Shown one piece after another: positions 14,985 to 21,640 of a DNA stretch of 64,000 nucleotides. Under the pieces are notes generated by a model, which was not told the origin of the DNA, searched no databases, and worked only from the letters and a program-made list of their open reading frames with translations. The stretch comes from Armatimonas rosea (GTDB lineage Bacteria > Armatimonadota > Armatimonadia > Armatimonadales > Armatimonadaceae). Position 1 is the stretch's first letter. Every line of letters starts with the position of its first letter. The position numbers and the translations under genes were made by a program. Location of the stretch: positions 1 through 64,000 of the forward strand of contig NZ_JACHGW010000004.1 of NCBI RefSeq assembly GCF_014202505.1. The letters run 5' to 3'.

Positions 14985-16286
14985 ATGGCACGTTTTTTAC
15001 TTGGTTGGCGGTTGTTCCGGTTTCTACTCCTGGGGCTTGTCCTGGGGCTTTCTGGCGCGTCCTGGGCGCAACATGGCACATATCCTGACGGCTCACCCTG
15101 GGGGGAGGTTCCTTCTCCGTCTGGAACTGCTTCGGGGCCTGGGCAGTATCAGGGGGCCTCTCCTCCTCTCCCTGCGATCTCCACCAGGACGATGGGGGAC
15201 GGGCGTCCCGGAATGTATGCCCTGTCTAACTGTTATGAGTTCGTAGGTATGCCGCCTTTGGTTATTACTGACCCAGGCGGCGCGAATCTTGACCTGTATT
15301 TAACTAATTTATGGGATGGTAGTCATCCAACTAATAATATTTTGTACCAACAAACGGAATCGGCGCGATACGATGCCGCATCTTCTACTTGGAAACCTGG
15401 TTCGCCTCTTGGAATAAATTACGATGTTACTTTAGTATCTGGTAAATTCCCTCCGGGATATTACGATGCCCGCGCATCGCATCAAGACAGTAGGGGGAAC
15501 GGGAATCTAGGCTCTTACCGTGGTTGGTGGTGTCCTCAGCTCGTCCATATAAGGGTATATGTCCAGTTAGATGGTAAACCAGTTAAAAATTTCTCTGTTA
15601 ATCCTCGGGCGGTCTGTCCGGCTATGTCCACCGTCCCCGTTCCTGCATGGCAACGGGGTGTGACTGACGATTCCGGTTATGTTGATTTGCTTGTACCTGT
15701 CGGTATTCGTCTGGTTGTTGTGGTAGATGCTGACTCGCGGTATCTGTACGGTACTGCACAAGGTTTCTGGGACGTTCCTAGGGATCAAAATTTACCCGAT
15801 GGGTTCGCAGGAGGGCCAACTGGTGAAGTTGTCAAGGATTTCGTACTTACCTTGTCTCCTTCTTCTGTTCCCACATTCGGAGAAAAGTCTAGTTCTAATA
15901 GTTCAGACAATTATTCGGGCTTTTGGGCTGATTTATGGACTCCTGACGCCGAAAAACTAGAGCAGATGCATGGACACTTAGATTTTTGGAAGAGCTGGGG
16001 GCCGTTTGGGCTCTTTAACGGTTTTATAACTGTTTGGGGTGTTGCTACGTTCCCTAATGACGAATCTAAATACAATGGTCTTGTGTGGGAGTTCTCTGGT
16101 GTCCTGGGCGCATCCAAGCTAGATTTTAGGCCACTCAAGACAGAGGGCGCTCCTTATGCTGACGGGGGACGGGGTTCTCTCGGTGGGGGTGCGCTTGCTT
16201 TTGCGCGTGTCCTGGTCGGCCTGGTCGTCTGGGCGGGGGCGATCTTCGGGGTATATAAATACTTGTCGCCAAAATGGAAGGCTTAA
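14985..16286 (+). CDS. Phage adsorption/minor coat protein 2, paralogue of the previous gene
   Basis: 433 residues. The signal peptide ends SWA|QHGTYPDGSPW, close to the first paralogue. A different head follows, then the same Ig-like domain (VYVQLDGKPVKNFSV), a Ser/Asn linker, the shared FWADLWTPDAEKLEQ and DFWKSWGPFGL blocks, and a C-terminal membrane helix. From ~15290 the DNA is clearly AT-richer than the first paralogue, suggesting that this head was acquired by recombination. Two pIII-like proteins may bind different receptors or form one tip. Confidence 0.72.
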   Translation: MARFLLGWRLFRFLLLGLVLGLSGASWAQHGTYPDGSPWGEVPSPSGTASGPGQYQGASPPLPAISTRTMGDGRPGMYALSNCYEFVGMPPLVITDPGGANLDLYLTNLWDGSHPTNNILYQQTESARYDAASSTWKPGSPLGINYDVTLVSGKFPPGYYDARASHQDSRGNGNLGSYRGWWCPQLVHIRVYVQLDGKPVKNFSVNPRAVCPAMSTVPVPAWQRGVTDDSGYVDLLVPVGIRLVVVVDADSRYLYGTAQGFWDVPRDQNLPDGFAGGPTGEVVKDFVLTLSPSSVPTFGEKSSSNSSDNYSGFWADLWTPDAEKLEQMHGHLDFWKSWGPFGLFNGFITVWGVATFPNDESKYNGLVWEFSGVLGASKLDFRPLKTEGAPYADGGRGSLGGGALAFARVLVGLVVWAGAIFGVYKYLSPKWKA

Positions 16287-16287
16287 A

Positions 16288-16542
16288 ATGATAACTAATG
16301 CACTTTTGGACTTGCTTAACGCGTTCTTCTCTACCGTTCGTGGGTGGTTGCCTGCTTGGGATTGGCAATTACCATCGGGTGTAGTGGACGGAATTAAATA
16401 TGAGTTGTCAAGATGGGACGCAATTTTACCTATACATGAATTATTTCAAGTTGTCACGCTCACGTTTGCCCTTTGGGGGGCTCTTCTTGGCTATCGTGTC
16501 GTAAAATGGATAGTCGAGCAGGTTATATCTGTGATTCCGTAG
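16288..16542 (+). CDS. Phage gpVI-like minor coat/assembly protein
   Basis: 84 residues, 1 nt after the second adsorption protein. Amphipathic N-terminus, then a membrane helix (LFQVVTLTFALWGALLG) and a basic-hydrophobic C-terminus (YRVVKWIVEQVISVIP). Its place between gIII and gI-type genes is that of Ff gVI. It is shorter than Ff pVI (112 aa), so the name rests on position. Confidence 0.6.
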   Translation: MITNALLDLLNAFFSTVRGWLPAWDWQLPSGVVDGIKYELSRWDAILPIHELFQVVTLTFALWGALLGYRVVKWIVEQVISVIP

Positions 16543-16549
16543 GTGTAAA

Positions 16550-17503
16550 ATGTCTGTATTTGCTACTGTTGGCCTTGGTGGGCGGGGTAAAACTCTGTCC
16601 ACCGTGGCGCGTTTGTGGAAAAAGTACAAAGAAGGTCGGCCTATATGGTCAAATACTCCTTTAGTTGATTTGCGCCTTAAATTTGATAATTCGACGGGGA
16701 AATATGTCCCCTATGATCCTGAAACCTTCGGGGAAAGCTGGGCTGAGAATTATGTATACGATGTTGAAGGGGTTTTAAAAGCTCGTGACTGTGAATTATT
16801 ACTAGATGAATTAGGCGCATGGTTGCCAGCGGATGAACATAAAGATATTCCGCGATCTTTTCGCCGTTTAATTACTCAGGATAGGAGAAACGGTCTTAAT
16901 ATTTGGTGGACATATAGACATACTAGGGTATGGAACGAAATACGCGATAACACTTGCGAATATAGGTTCTGTTATAAATATACAATAGTGCCTACCATGC
17001 CCTCTCTCATACTCCAGCGGTCTTATGACGCGGATGATATGAAGGGGAAGCCGTTGTACTATTGGTTCTGGGTGGAGCCTAGTATCTTTGATCTGTACCA
17101 GACTTTCGCGGAGGTGGGCGATAGGACGGGAAAAGGCTACGGCCTGGGCGCTCTGGCGACAAAACGCGGCCTGGTCTTGCCCAACTGGGGGCCTCATGAT
17201 CTGACAATCTCGGTGCGGCCTGAGCAGTTGCGGTGCCTTCGTGAGAAGTTCCCGGAACGGTTCGCCGATAGAGAGCCATCCAAGTTTTTTCCTACTCTCG
17301 GCCTGTTGCGGGAGGAGCTGCCCGGCGGTGGTGTTCGATACTATCGGCCTGGTGATATAGGCGTTCCTGCGCCTCTTCCTGCCCTCGATCCGGGGGGGTG
17401 GGAGGTTCCTGCGCCTCTCGATCCCCCTTCCCATTCGTCTGGTGGTGGTGACTTCCGCGAGCTCCTGAAACGGGCGCGAGGTCTCGACCAGGCGGTAACT
17501 TAG
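16550..17503 (+). CDS. Zot/gpI-like phage assembly ATPase
   Basis: 317 residues. A Walker A-type loop GLGGRGKT (8-15) and Walker B CELLLDELGAW (81-91, acidic Asp86/Glu87) mark the Zot-like P-loop ATPase that drives filamentous phage extrusion at the inner membrane. RLITQDRRNGLNIWWTYRH is the conserved region after Walker B. Unlike gpI and Zot, I find no membrane helix in the C-terminal half, which is Pro-rich. The 5' half of the gene is AT-rich, the 3' half GC-rich. It is the last gene of the morphogenesis operon. Confidence 0.82.
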   Translation: MSVFATVGLGGRGKTLSTVARLWKKYKEGRPIWSNTPLVDLRLKFDNSTGKYVPYDPETFGESWAENYVYDVEGVLKARDCELLLDELGAWLPADEHKDIPRSFRRLITQDRRNGLNIWWTYRHTRVWNEIRDNTCEYRFCYKYTIVPTMPSLILQRSYDADDMKGKPLYYWFWVEPSIFDLYQTFAEVGDRTGKGYGLGALATKRGLVLPNWGPHDLTISVRPEQLRCLREKFPERFADREPSKFFPTLGLLREELPGGGVRYYRPGDIGVPAPLPALDPGGWEVPAPLDPPSHSSGGGDFRELLKRARGLDQAVT

Positions 17504-17602
17504 TGCGGTTTTTTTGTGTGTTCCCCCTCGATGCCGGGGGGGAGCTGCTCGGCGCACGGAATAGCAAAAAAATCCGCTTCCGATGGCCCGCAGGGCAGGA
17601 GG
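17504..17602. other. Phage intergenic region with hairpin
   Basis: Non-coding stretch after the ATPase gene. It holds a short stem TCCCCC/GGGGGA (17522-17543) lying between GCGGTTTTTTT and AAAAAAATCCGC, which are almost complementary. A second origin or a transcription stop are possible. I see no further signal. Confidence 0.35.
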
Positions 17603-17785
17603 TTATTTCCCGATCTTCCTCAGGGTTTTTTCTACAGCTAGTCTGCCCAGGATGGCAAAGAGCAGTACTGGTGCTCCTAGCTTGAAGGCGAAACCTAGCC
17701 CCCCGAAAAATGCGGATTGTGTCTCCTGGGTGTTCAGTACGGGTGCCTGTAGTTTGCTGGCTTTTATTGATTTGTCTGTTGGCAT
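17603..17785 (-). CDS. Small membrane protein on the opposite phage strand
   Basis: 60 residues: polar Lys/Ser/Gln N-terminus (MPTDKSIKASKLQAPV), one hydrophobic segment (FAFKLGAPVLLFAILGRLAV) and a basic end (EKTLRKIGK). It looks like a real single-pass protein, not shadow translation. A GGAAAA lies 9 nt upstream of the ATG. It would be the only phage gene on the minus strand; filamentous phages often encode regulators this way, but nothing here suggests DNA binding. Confidence 0.4.
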   Translation of the reverse strand: MPTDKSIKASKLQAPVLNTQETQSAFFGGLGFAFKLGAPVLLFAILGRLAVEKTLRKIGK

Positions 17786-17827
17786 GTATAAGTTTTTCCA
17801 TGCTTCCCCATGGAGTTGAGGTGTTTT

Positions 17828-18166
17828 GTGGCTCTCGTCGATTATCCGTGTGTTTGCACTTGTGGCACAGAGGTTAAGTGTGGGCGTCCGTCTCGGCGTT
17901 TTCGGCCTGGTCTTGGGACTTGTTGTGTCCGGTGTTACAATGGTTCTTGCGTGGGTGGCCCCGGATCAGGGACGCCAAAGTCTGCGGAAGATCGCTTGTC
18001 GGTCGTTTTTGCCTGTCGGATTACGGAGTCCGAGGCTGAGGCGCTCCGTGCCCTTTGTCGTCCTAAAGAGACTCTTGCTCAATGTGTCCGCCGAATTTTA
18101 CGGGCGGGACTTGACAAGACCGCCGAAGGTGTGGAGAATGTAAACAATTCGGGTGATGGAACATAA
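17828..18166 (+). CDS. Cys-rich zinc-ribbon-like plus ribbon-helix-helix phage regulator, putative
   Basis: 112 residues from GTG 17828 (GAGG ribosome binding site at 17818-17821). Part one is Cys-rich (CVCTCGTEVKCGR...RFRPG...CCVRC), resembling small zinc ribbons of the form CxCxCGxxVxxG...FxPG. Part two, after a Gly-rich joint, looks like a ribbon-helix-helix: strand LSVVFACR, then TESEAEALRALC and ETLAQCVRRILRAGLDK. A repressor or copy-control role is likely. The stop codon TAA lies inside the attachment site. A shorter product from GTG 17951 would contain only the second part. Confidence 0.5.
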   Translation: MALVDYPCVCTCGTEVKCGRPSRRFRPGLGTCCVRCYNGSCVGGPGSGTPKSAEDRLSVVFACRITESEAEALRALCRPKETLAQCVRRILRAGLDKTAEGVENVNNSGDGT

Positions 18167-18183
18167 TAAACATTATCGGACGT
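18156..18183 (-). other. dif-like site, right prophage boundary (attR)
   Basis: Read on the minus strand: XerC-type arm ACGTCCGATAA, spacer TGTTTA, XerD-type arm TTATGTTCCAT. Core 18160-18177 is identical to attL. Here the XerC-type arm is host DNA and the XerD-type arm is phage DNA. Joining this XerC arm with the XerD arm of attL rebuilds the empty chromosomal dif. Confidence 0.8.
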
Positions 18184-18191
18184 TGTGATTT

Positions 18192-18228
18192 TATCAAAAA
18201 CAAGGGCCCCGCACGCGTGTGCGGGGCC
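18192..18228 (-). terminator. Terminator of the small membrane protein gene
   Basis: Perfect 10-bp stem GGCCCCGCAC/GTGCGGGGCC (18205-18214 and 18219-18228) with a 4-nt loop. On the minus strand it is followed by CTTGTTTTTG. It ends the gene at 18252-18461 just before the prophage boundary. Confidence 0.75.
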
Positions 18229-18251
18229 TGAATTGTTGGTGTCAAGAAGGC

Positions 18252-18461
18252 TTAGGCTGCCTGCGGAACCTCGCTGAGCCGCTGCTCGATCTGCTTGACT
18301 TGGTCGTGACAGCGATCCAGAAGATCCTCAACTGTCTCCGAGGCGGACGCGACGCCCGCTTTCTTGCCGTGTGTCCAGATGATGTAGGCCGCTGTGGCTG
18401 CGGAAACCGTCGCTGCCACCACACCTACAACCCAAAAAGCTTTCTTATTGTCTGTCCTCAT
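18252..18461 (-). CDS. Small single-pass membrane protein
   Basis: 69 residues: a short basic N-terminus (MRTDNKKAF), one membrane helix (WVVGVVAATVSAATAAYIIW), then a helical charged tail with heptad-like spacing (VEDLLDRCHDQVKQIEQRL). This resembles YtxH-like small envelope proteins. A ribosome binding site AAGGGAG is present. It lies just outside the prophage and belongs to the host. Function unknown. Confidence 0.65.
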   Translation of the reverse strand: MRTDNKKAFWVVGVVAATVSAATAAYIIWTHGKKAGVASASETVEDLLDRCHDQVKQIEQRLSEVPQAA

Positions 18462-18575
18462 CGCCTGGTCTCCCTTTGAAGTTCGTCTTCAGTGTATCAT
18501 GAGCGTCCTGCGTGACCTCTGTGATATCCCTCATATCTTAGAAGCATTAGCTGCATTTTCGGTTCCCTGTTGGCG

Positions 18576-19352
18576 CTAGATAAGGCCATGTGCCCGAACT
18601 TTTTCCGCAAAGAGCCGCAAACCAGCCTCTTCACGCTCCCCAAGGTCGTAGACAATGGCGTGGGAGAAGTAAGCAGACGCTCGCTCCAGGCTCTCGCCGT
18701 GCTCACTGGCGCGCCGGGCGGCCACGAGCTCCAGGTGCGAGACGCCCCATTCCTTGGCCTTAAGAAGCTGTGCGCACAGCTCGGGGGTCAGGAGATCCGG
18801 GCGGCCGATCCAGAGCGCGAAGACAAACGGTAGCTGGGTCCAGTCTTTCCAGATCTCACCAAGATCGAGAGCGACCAGACCGGGATCGTAGTCGCGGTAG
18901 CCCTTGTCGCCGATCAGGAGCGCGGCATCGTGGTCGGCGAGCATCGTAGCGAGCTCCGGGGCCATCGGGGTGTACTCCGGGGTCAGCCCAAAGCGCTCCT
19001 CCAGCAGGATCTTGGTCAGAGTCACGGAGGTCAGCGACGAGGTATCCAGCGCGACTCGCTTGATCTTCTCCACGGGCACTTGGGAAAAGACGCGCACCGA
19101 GCGCACGGGGCCATCGCAGGCCACGGAGACTCCTGGCGCGTAGGTCAGCTGGGGACGCCGCACCCACGCGACAGCGGAGACAAGGCCCGCGGCGAAGTCG
19201 CCGGGCTCAAGGCGCGGGGCCAAGAGCGACGGCAGGATAAACTCAACACTCGCCCCCAGCGCCCTGCCTTCGTCGGTCTCGCTAAACCAGTCCGTGAGCG
19301 GGCGCGCATTGAGGTACGGAACGGAGCCCAGCTTAAAATTGAACGTGTTCAT
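18576..19352 (-). CDS. mqnA: Chorismate dehydratase MqnA (futalosine menaquinone pathway)
   Basis: 258 residues from ATG 19352. It catalyses dehydration of chorismate to 3-enolpyruvoyl-benzoate, the first step of the futalosine route to menaquinone. The periplasmic-binding-protein-like fold is shown by LGSVPYLNARPL at the N-terminus, VALDTSSLTSVTLTKILL and ALLIGDKGYRD. Two extra N-terminal codons groups (start 19370) are possible, but the inner ATG sits 6 nt after TACAAT. No other mqn gene is in the window. A TGAAC-GTTCA palindrome covers its start codon. Confidence 0.9.
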   Translation of the reverse strand: MNTFNFKLGSVPYLNARPLTDWFSETDEGRALGASVEFILPSLLAPRLEPGDFAAGLVSAVAWVRRPQLTYAPGVSVACDGPVRSVRVFSQVPVEKIKRVALDTSSLTSVTLTKILLEERFGLTPEYTPMAPELATMLADHDAALLIGDKGYRDYDPGLVALDLGEIWKDWTQLPFVFALWIGRPDLLTPELCAQLLKAKEWGVSHLELVAARRASEHGESLERASAYFSHAIVYDLGEREEAGLRLFAEKVRAHGLI

Positions 19353-19364
19353 AAAATAATTGTA
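19333..19364 (-). promoter_or_regulatory. mqnA promoter and operator-like palindrome
   Basis: TACAAT (19359-19364, with an upstream TG as in extended -10 promoters) ends 6 nt before the mqnA ATG. The 19-mer at 19333-19351 overlaps the start codon, contains a TGAAC-GTTCA palindrome and recurs exactly at 42068-42086. Confidence 0.5.
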
Positions 19365-19377
19365 CCACAATTGCGTG

Positions 19378-19383
19378 TATAAT
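19378..19383 (+). promoter_or_regulatory. -10 element (TATAAT), leaderless
   Basis: Perfect TATAAT ending 8 nt before the ATG at 19392 of the HEAT-repeat gene; divergent from and close to the mqnA promoter. Confidence 0.55.
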
Positions 19384-19391
19384 CTGTTGCA

Positions 19392-21164
19392 ATGAGCATG
19401 GATGTTTCGCCGACAGGCACAAAGTTTACTCCGCGCAAGGTCCTGGGCGGAGCTCTGCTGGCGCTGATTGGGTTTGGGGTGATCAACTTCGGGATTCAGA
19501 CCTACTTCACCCGGAGCCAGCTAGGTCTCGTCGCCAGCAAGGATGCGTCGTCGCAGGAGCAAGGGGTTACCCAGCTAATGGGCCGCAAGGTCCTCTTCGA
19601 CGCCCTCCAGGGCGGCGCTCCCCCCGAGACCCGGCTCGCGGCCATTGTGACCCTGCAGAAGATGTCCGACGGCGGCAAGAACAAGGACGCCTTCGAGCAG
19701 CTCCTCCAGATGTGCAAAGACCCCGACACAGAGTCTGCGGAGAAGAAGACCCACCCCGTGCGCGATGCCGCGCGCGCCGCGGTCGCCGCCGTCGGTGCCA
19801 CCTACGCCGAGCGCCTGCTCGATGCCGCCAAGGACCCGGACAGCAACATCCGCGACGGTGCCCGCGATGCGCTAAAGAAGATCGGTGCGCCGTTAAAAGA
19901 GCAGATGGCAAAGCGGCTCTCGGATGGCGGCCTGCGTGGGCCCATCGGCGATATCCTCACCAGTATCGGCCCGGATACGATCCCGCTCATCGTCCCCTAC
20001 CTCACCGATGAGAAGATCAAAGACGATGCCGGGGCCAAGATCACGCTGATCGAGACGCTCGGCAAGTTCAAGGTGGCGGAGGCGGCCACTCCCCTGCTGC
20101 CCTTTATCGACGACAAAGACCCCAATGTGCGCCGTGCGGTGATCACAAGCCTCGCCAATATTGGGGACCCCGTGGGCGCTCCCGTGCTGATCCAGGCACT
20201 CTCGAGCCCAGACACCGACGCCTCCGCGCGTGCGGCTGCCGCAGGGGCGCTGGGAGGAATCGGGACGCCCGAGGCCAATGCGGCGATGCTCAAGGCCCTC
20301 AGCGACTACGACACGTTTGTGGGGGTCGCGGCGGCGGCGGGTCTGCGCCGTGCGGGTGGCTCAGCCACGACCCAGCTCGCCCAAGCCCTCACCGACCCCA
20401 GCCCTTGGGTACGGAGCCTCGCGGCAGAGGCGGCGGGTGGTCAGCGCACCGCGACCCTCGCCACCAAGGCCCTCACCGACAGCGATCCCGCCGTCCGTGC
20501 CAAGGCCGCGGCTGCCCTTGGGGATGTCCTGTTCCGCGCCGCCGGGATTCGTCAGGCACTCGCCGCCCTTGCAAGCGCTGCGGACGACAAGGCCCGGGAT
20601 GCCGCTGTGACCGACCTGATCCGCTTTGGCGCAGAGCAGGAAACCAACGCCGTGGGCGCACCACCTGCAGCAAAGACCAGCCTGATCGCCTACTACACCG
20701 CCAAGCGCGATGCCGAGAAAGACGACAAGAAAAAAGCCCCCTGGGACAAGAAGATCGCCGCTCTCTCGGCCCCGAGCCTCGCCCCCGCGCTCGCCCAGCC
20801 CACCGAGTTTCTGCCCCTGATCACCGCGCTGAGCGATAAAGAAGGTGCCTCCGAGGCCGCAGCAATCGCACTGGGCAGACTGGGAACTGTCGCGGTCGAG
20901 GCGCTCAAGGCAAAGTTAGGAAGCGGAGACGATACCCTGGCGTACTATGCGTCCAAGGCCCTCGCAACAGTCGGCCGGGATGCCGTCCCCGGTCTCCTGC
21001 CACTGGCAACCGAGGGAAACCCCGCCGCCCGCTGGGCCGCGATCACCCTCGGCGAGATCCGCGACCCGAAAGCCGCTTCTGCGCTTGAGGCGCTCACTAA
21101 GTCCGCCAGCGAGGACACGGCCTTTGTTGCCCAGGCCGCTCTGTCCAAAGTCAAGCCGGGATAA
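19392..21164 (+). CDS. Membrane-anchored HEAT-repeat protein
   Basis: 590 residues. One N-terminal membrane helix (residues ~17-38, LGGALLALIGFGVINFG) is followed by at least ten HEAT/PBS-lyase-type repeats of ~30 residues, seen as recurring VRRAVITSLANIGDP and ARAAAAGALGGIG patterns. A charged insertion (KRDAEKDDKKKAPWDKK) interrupts them near residue 440. Such repeats form a curved scaffold for protein-protein contacts. The bulk is probably extracytoplasmic. No catalytic motif is seen. Confidence 0.8.
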   Translation: MSMDVSPTGTKFTPRKVLGGALLALIGFGVINFGIQTYFTRSQLGLVASKDASSQEQGVTQLMGRKVLFDALQGGAPPETRLAAIVTLQKMSDGGKNKDAFEQLLQMCKDPDTESAEKKTHPVRDAARAAVAAVGATYAERLLDAAKDPDSNIRDGARDALKKIGAPLKEQMAKRLSDGGLRGPIGDILTSIGPDTIPLIVPYLTDEKIKDDAGAKITLIETLGKFKVAEAATPLLPFIDDKDPNVRRAVITSLANIGDPVGAPVLIQALSSPDTDASARAAAAGALGGIGTPEANAAMLKALSDYDTFVGVAAAAGLRRAGGSATTQLAQALTDPSPWVRSLAAEAAGGQRTATLATKALTDSDPAVRAKAAAALGDVLFRAAGIRQALAALASAADDKARDAAVTDLIRFGAEQETNAVGAPPAAKTSLIAYYTAKRDAEKDDKKKAPWDKKIAALSAPSLAPALAQPTEFLPLITALSDKEGASEAAAIALGRLGTVAVEALKAKLGSGDDTLAYYASKALATVGRDAVPGLLPLATEGNPAARWAAITLGEIRDPKAASALEALTKSASEDTAFVAQAALSKVKPG

Positions 21165-21173
21165 TCCTGAACC

Positions 21174-21237
21174 GGACAAAGCGTGAGCCCCTAGGCTGGA
21201 CAAAGCGTGAGCCCCTAGGCTGGCCTAAGGGCTCACG
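21174..21237. terminator. Hairpin with a duplicated 5' arm
   Basis: Two tandem 24-bp units (21174-21197, 21198-21221) each contain CGTGAGCCCCTAGGC; the complementary arm GCCTAAGGGCTCACG follows once (21223-21237). Either unit can pair with it (15 bp, one mismatch). It lies between convergent genes and probably ends transcription on both strands, although the T-tract is poor. Confidence 0.55.
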
Positions 21238-21243
21238 TGTTCA

Positions 21244-21633
21244 CTATAACGAATAAAGTCTTCGGATCATATCGTACCAAAGCAGATAATGTGTTCCTTC
21301 ATCAAAAGGGATCTCGTAAGGGACGTTGTGATTCACAGCACAGTACTTTTCTGCAAATTTATTGCCGCTGATGTTTGCAAAGACTCTCGACTTCCCCATC
21401 ACTCCCGTACTCAATAGGAATTCAAAAATACGCGAGCAATCGCTATCGCTGGTAGTAGAGACATCATAGATAATGATATTGGTGACGACAAAATTCTCAC
21501 CGATAATATCCAGTGGATTTCCGTCATAGACAAAATCCCACTCTATTGGAAGGTTTCTTGCTATAGCTATAAGAAGAGCACGAATCTTCTTGAAGTCATG
21601 ACCGTAGTAAGAAACCGTGAGCGTATTTGCCAT
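21244..21633 (-). CDS. Hypothetical protein, AT-rich
   Basis: 129 residues with no family I recognise. Visible features are an N-terminal strand (TLTVSYYGHDF), a hydrophobic strand VVTNIIIYDVST and an aromatic C-terminus (HYLLWYDMIRRLYSL). Base composition is much lower in GC than both neighbours, suggesting recent transfer. It ends at the duplicated-arm hairpin. Confidence 0.5.
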   Translation of the reverse strand: MANTLTVSYYGHDFKKIRALLIAIARNLPIEWDFVYDGNPLDIIGENFVVTNIIIYDVSTTSDSDCSRIFEFLLSTGVMGKSRVFANISGNKFAEKYCAVNHNVPYEIPFDEGTHYLLWYDMIRRLYSL

Positions 21634-21640
21634 CTATCTA

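Larger units (their letters stand above)
10299..18177 (+). mobile_element. Complete filamentous (inovirus-type) prophage integrated at dif
   Basis: A 7,861-bp unit bounded by an 18-bp direct repeat that is the core of a dif site. Contents in order: Rep_trans replication protein, ssDNA-binding protein, four tiny membrane proteins, signal-peptide-bearing major coat protein, terminator, two tiny membrane proteins, two paralogous adsorption/minor coat proteins, gVI-like protein, Zot-like ATPase, regulatory region. This is the Ff/CTXphi order. There is no integrase and no secretin. Genes overlap or abut, use good ribosome binding sites and show no frameshift, so the phage could be active. Confidence 0.9.

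Noticed and set aside
17292-17801. 169-residue minus-strand frame overlapping the 3' end of the Zot-like gene
   Set aside because: Arg/Pro/Thr-rich composition without hydrophobic pattern; the 60-residue frame in another register is more protein-like.
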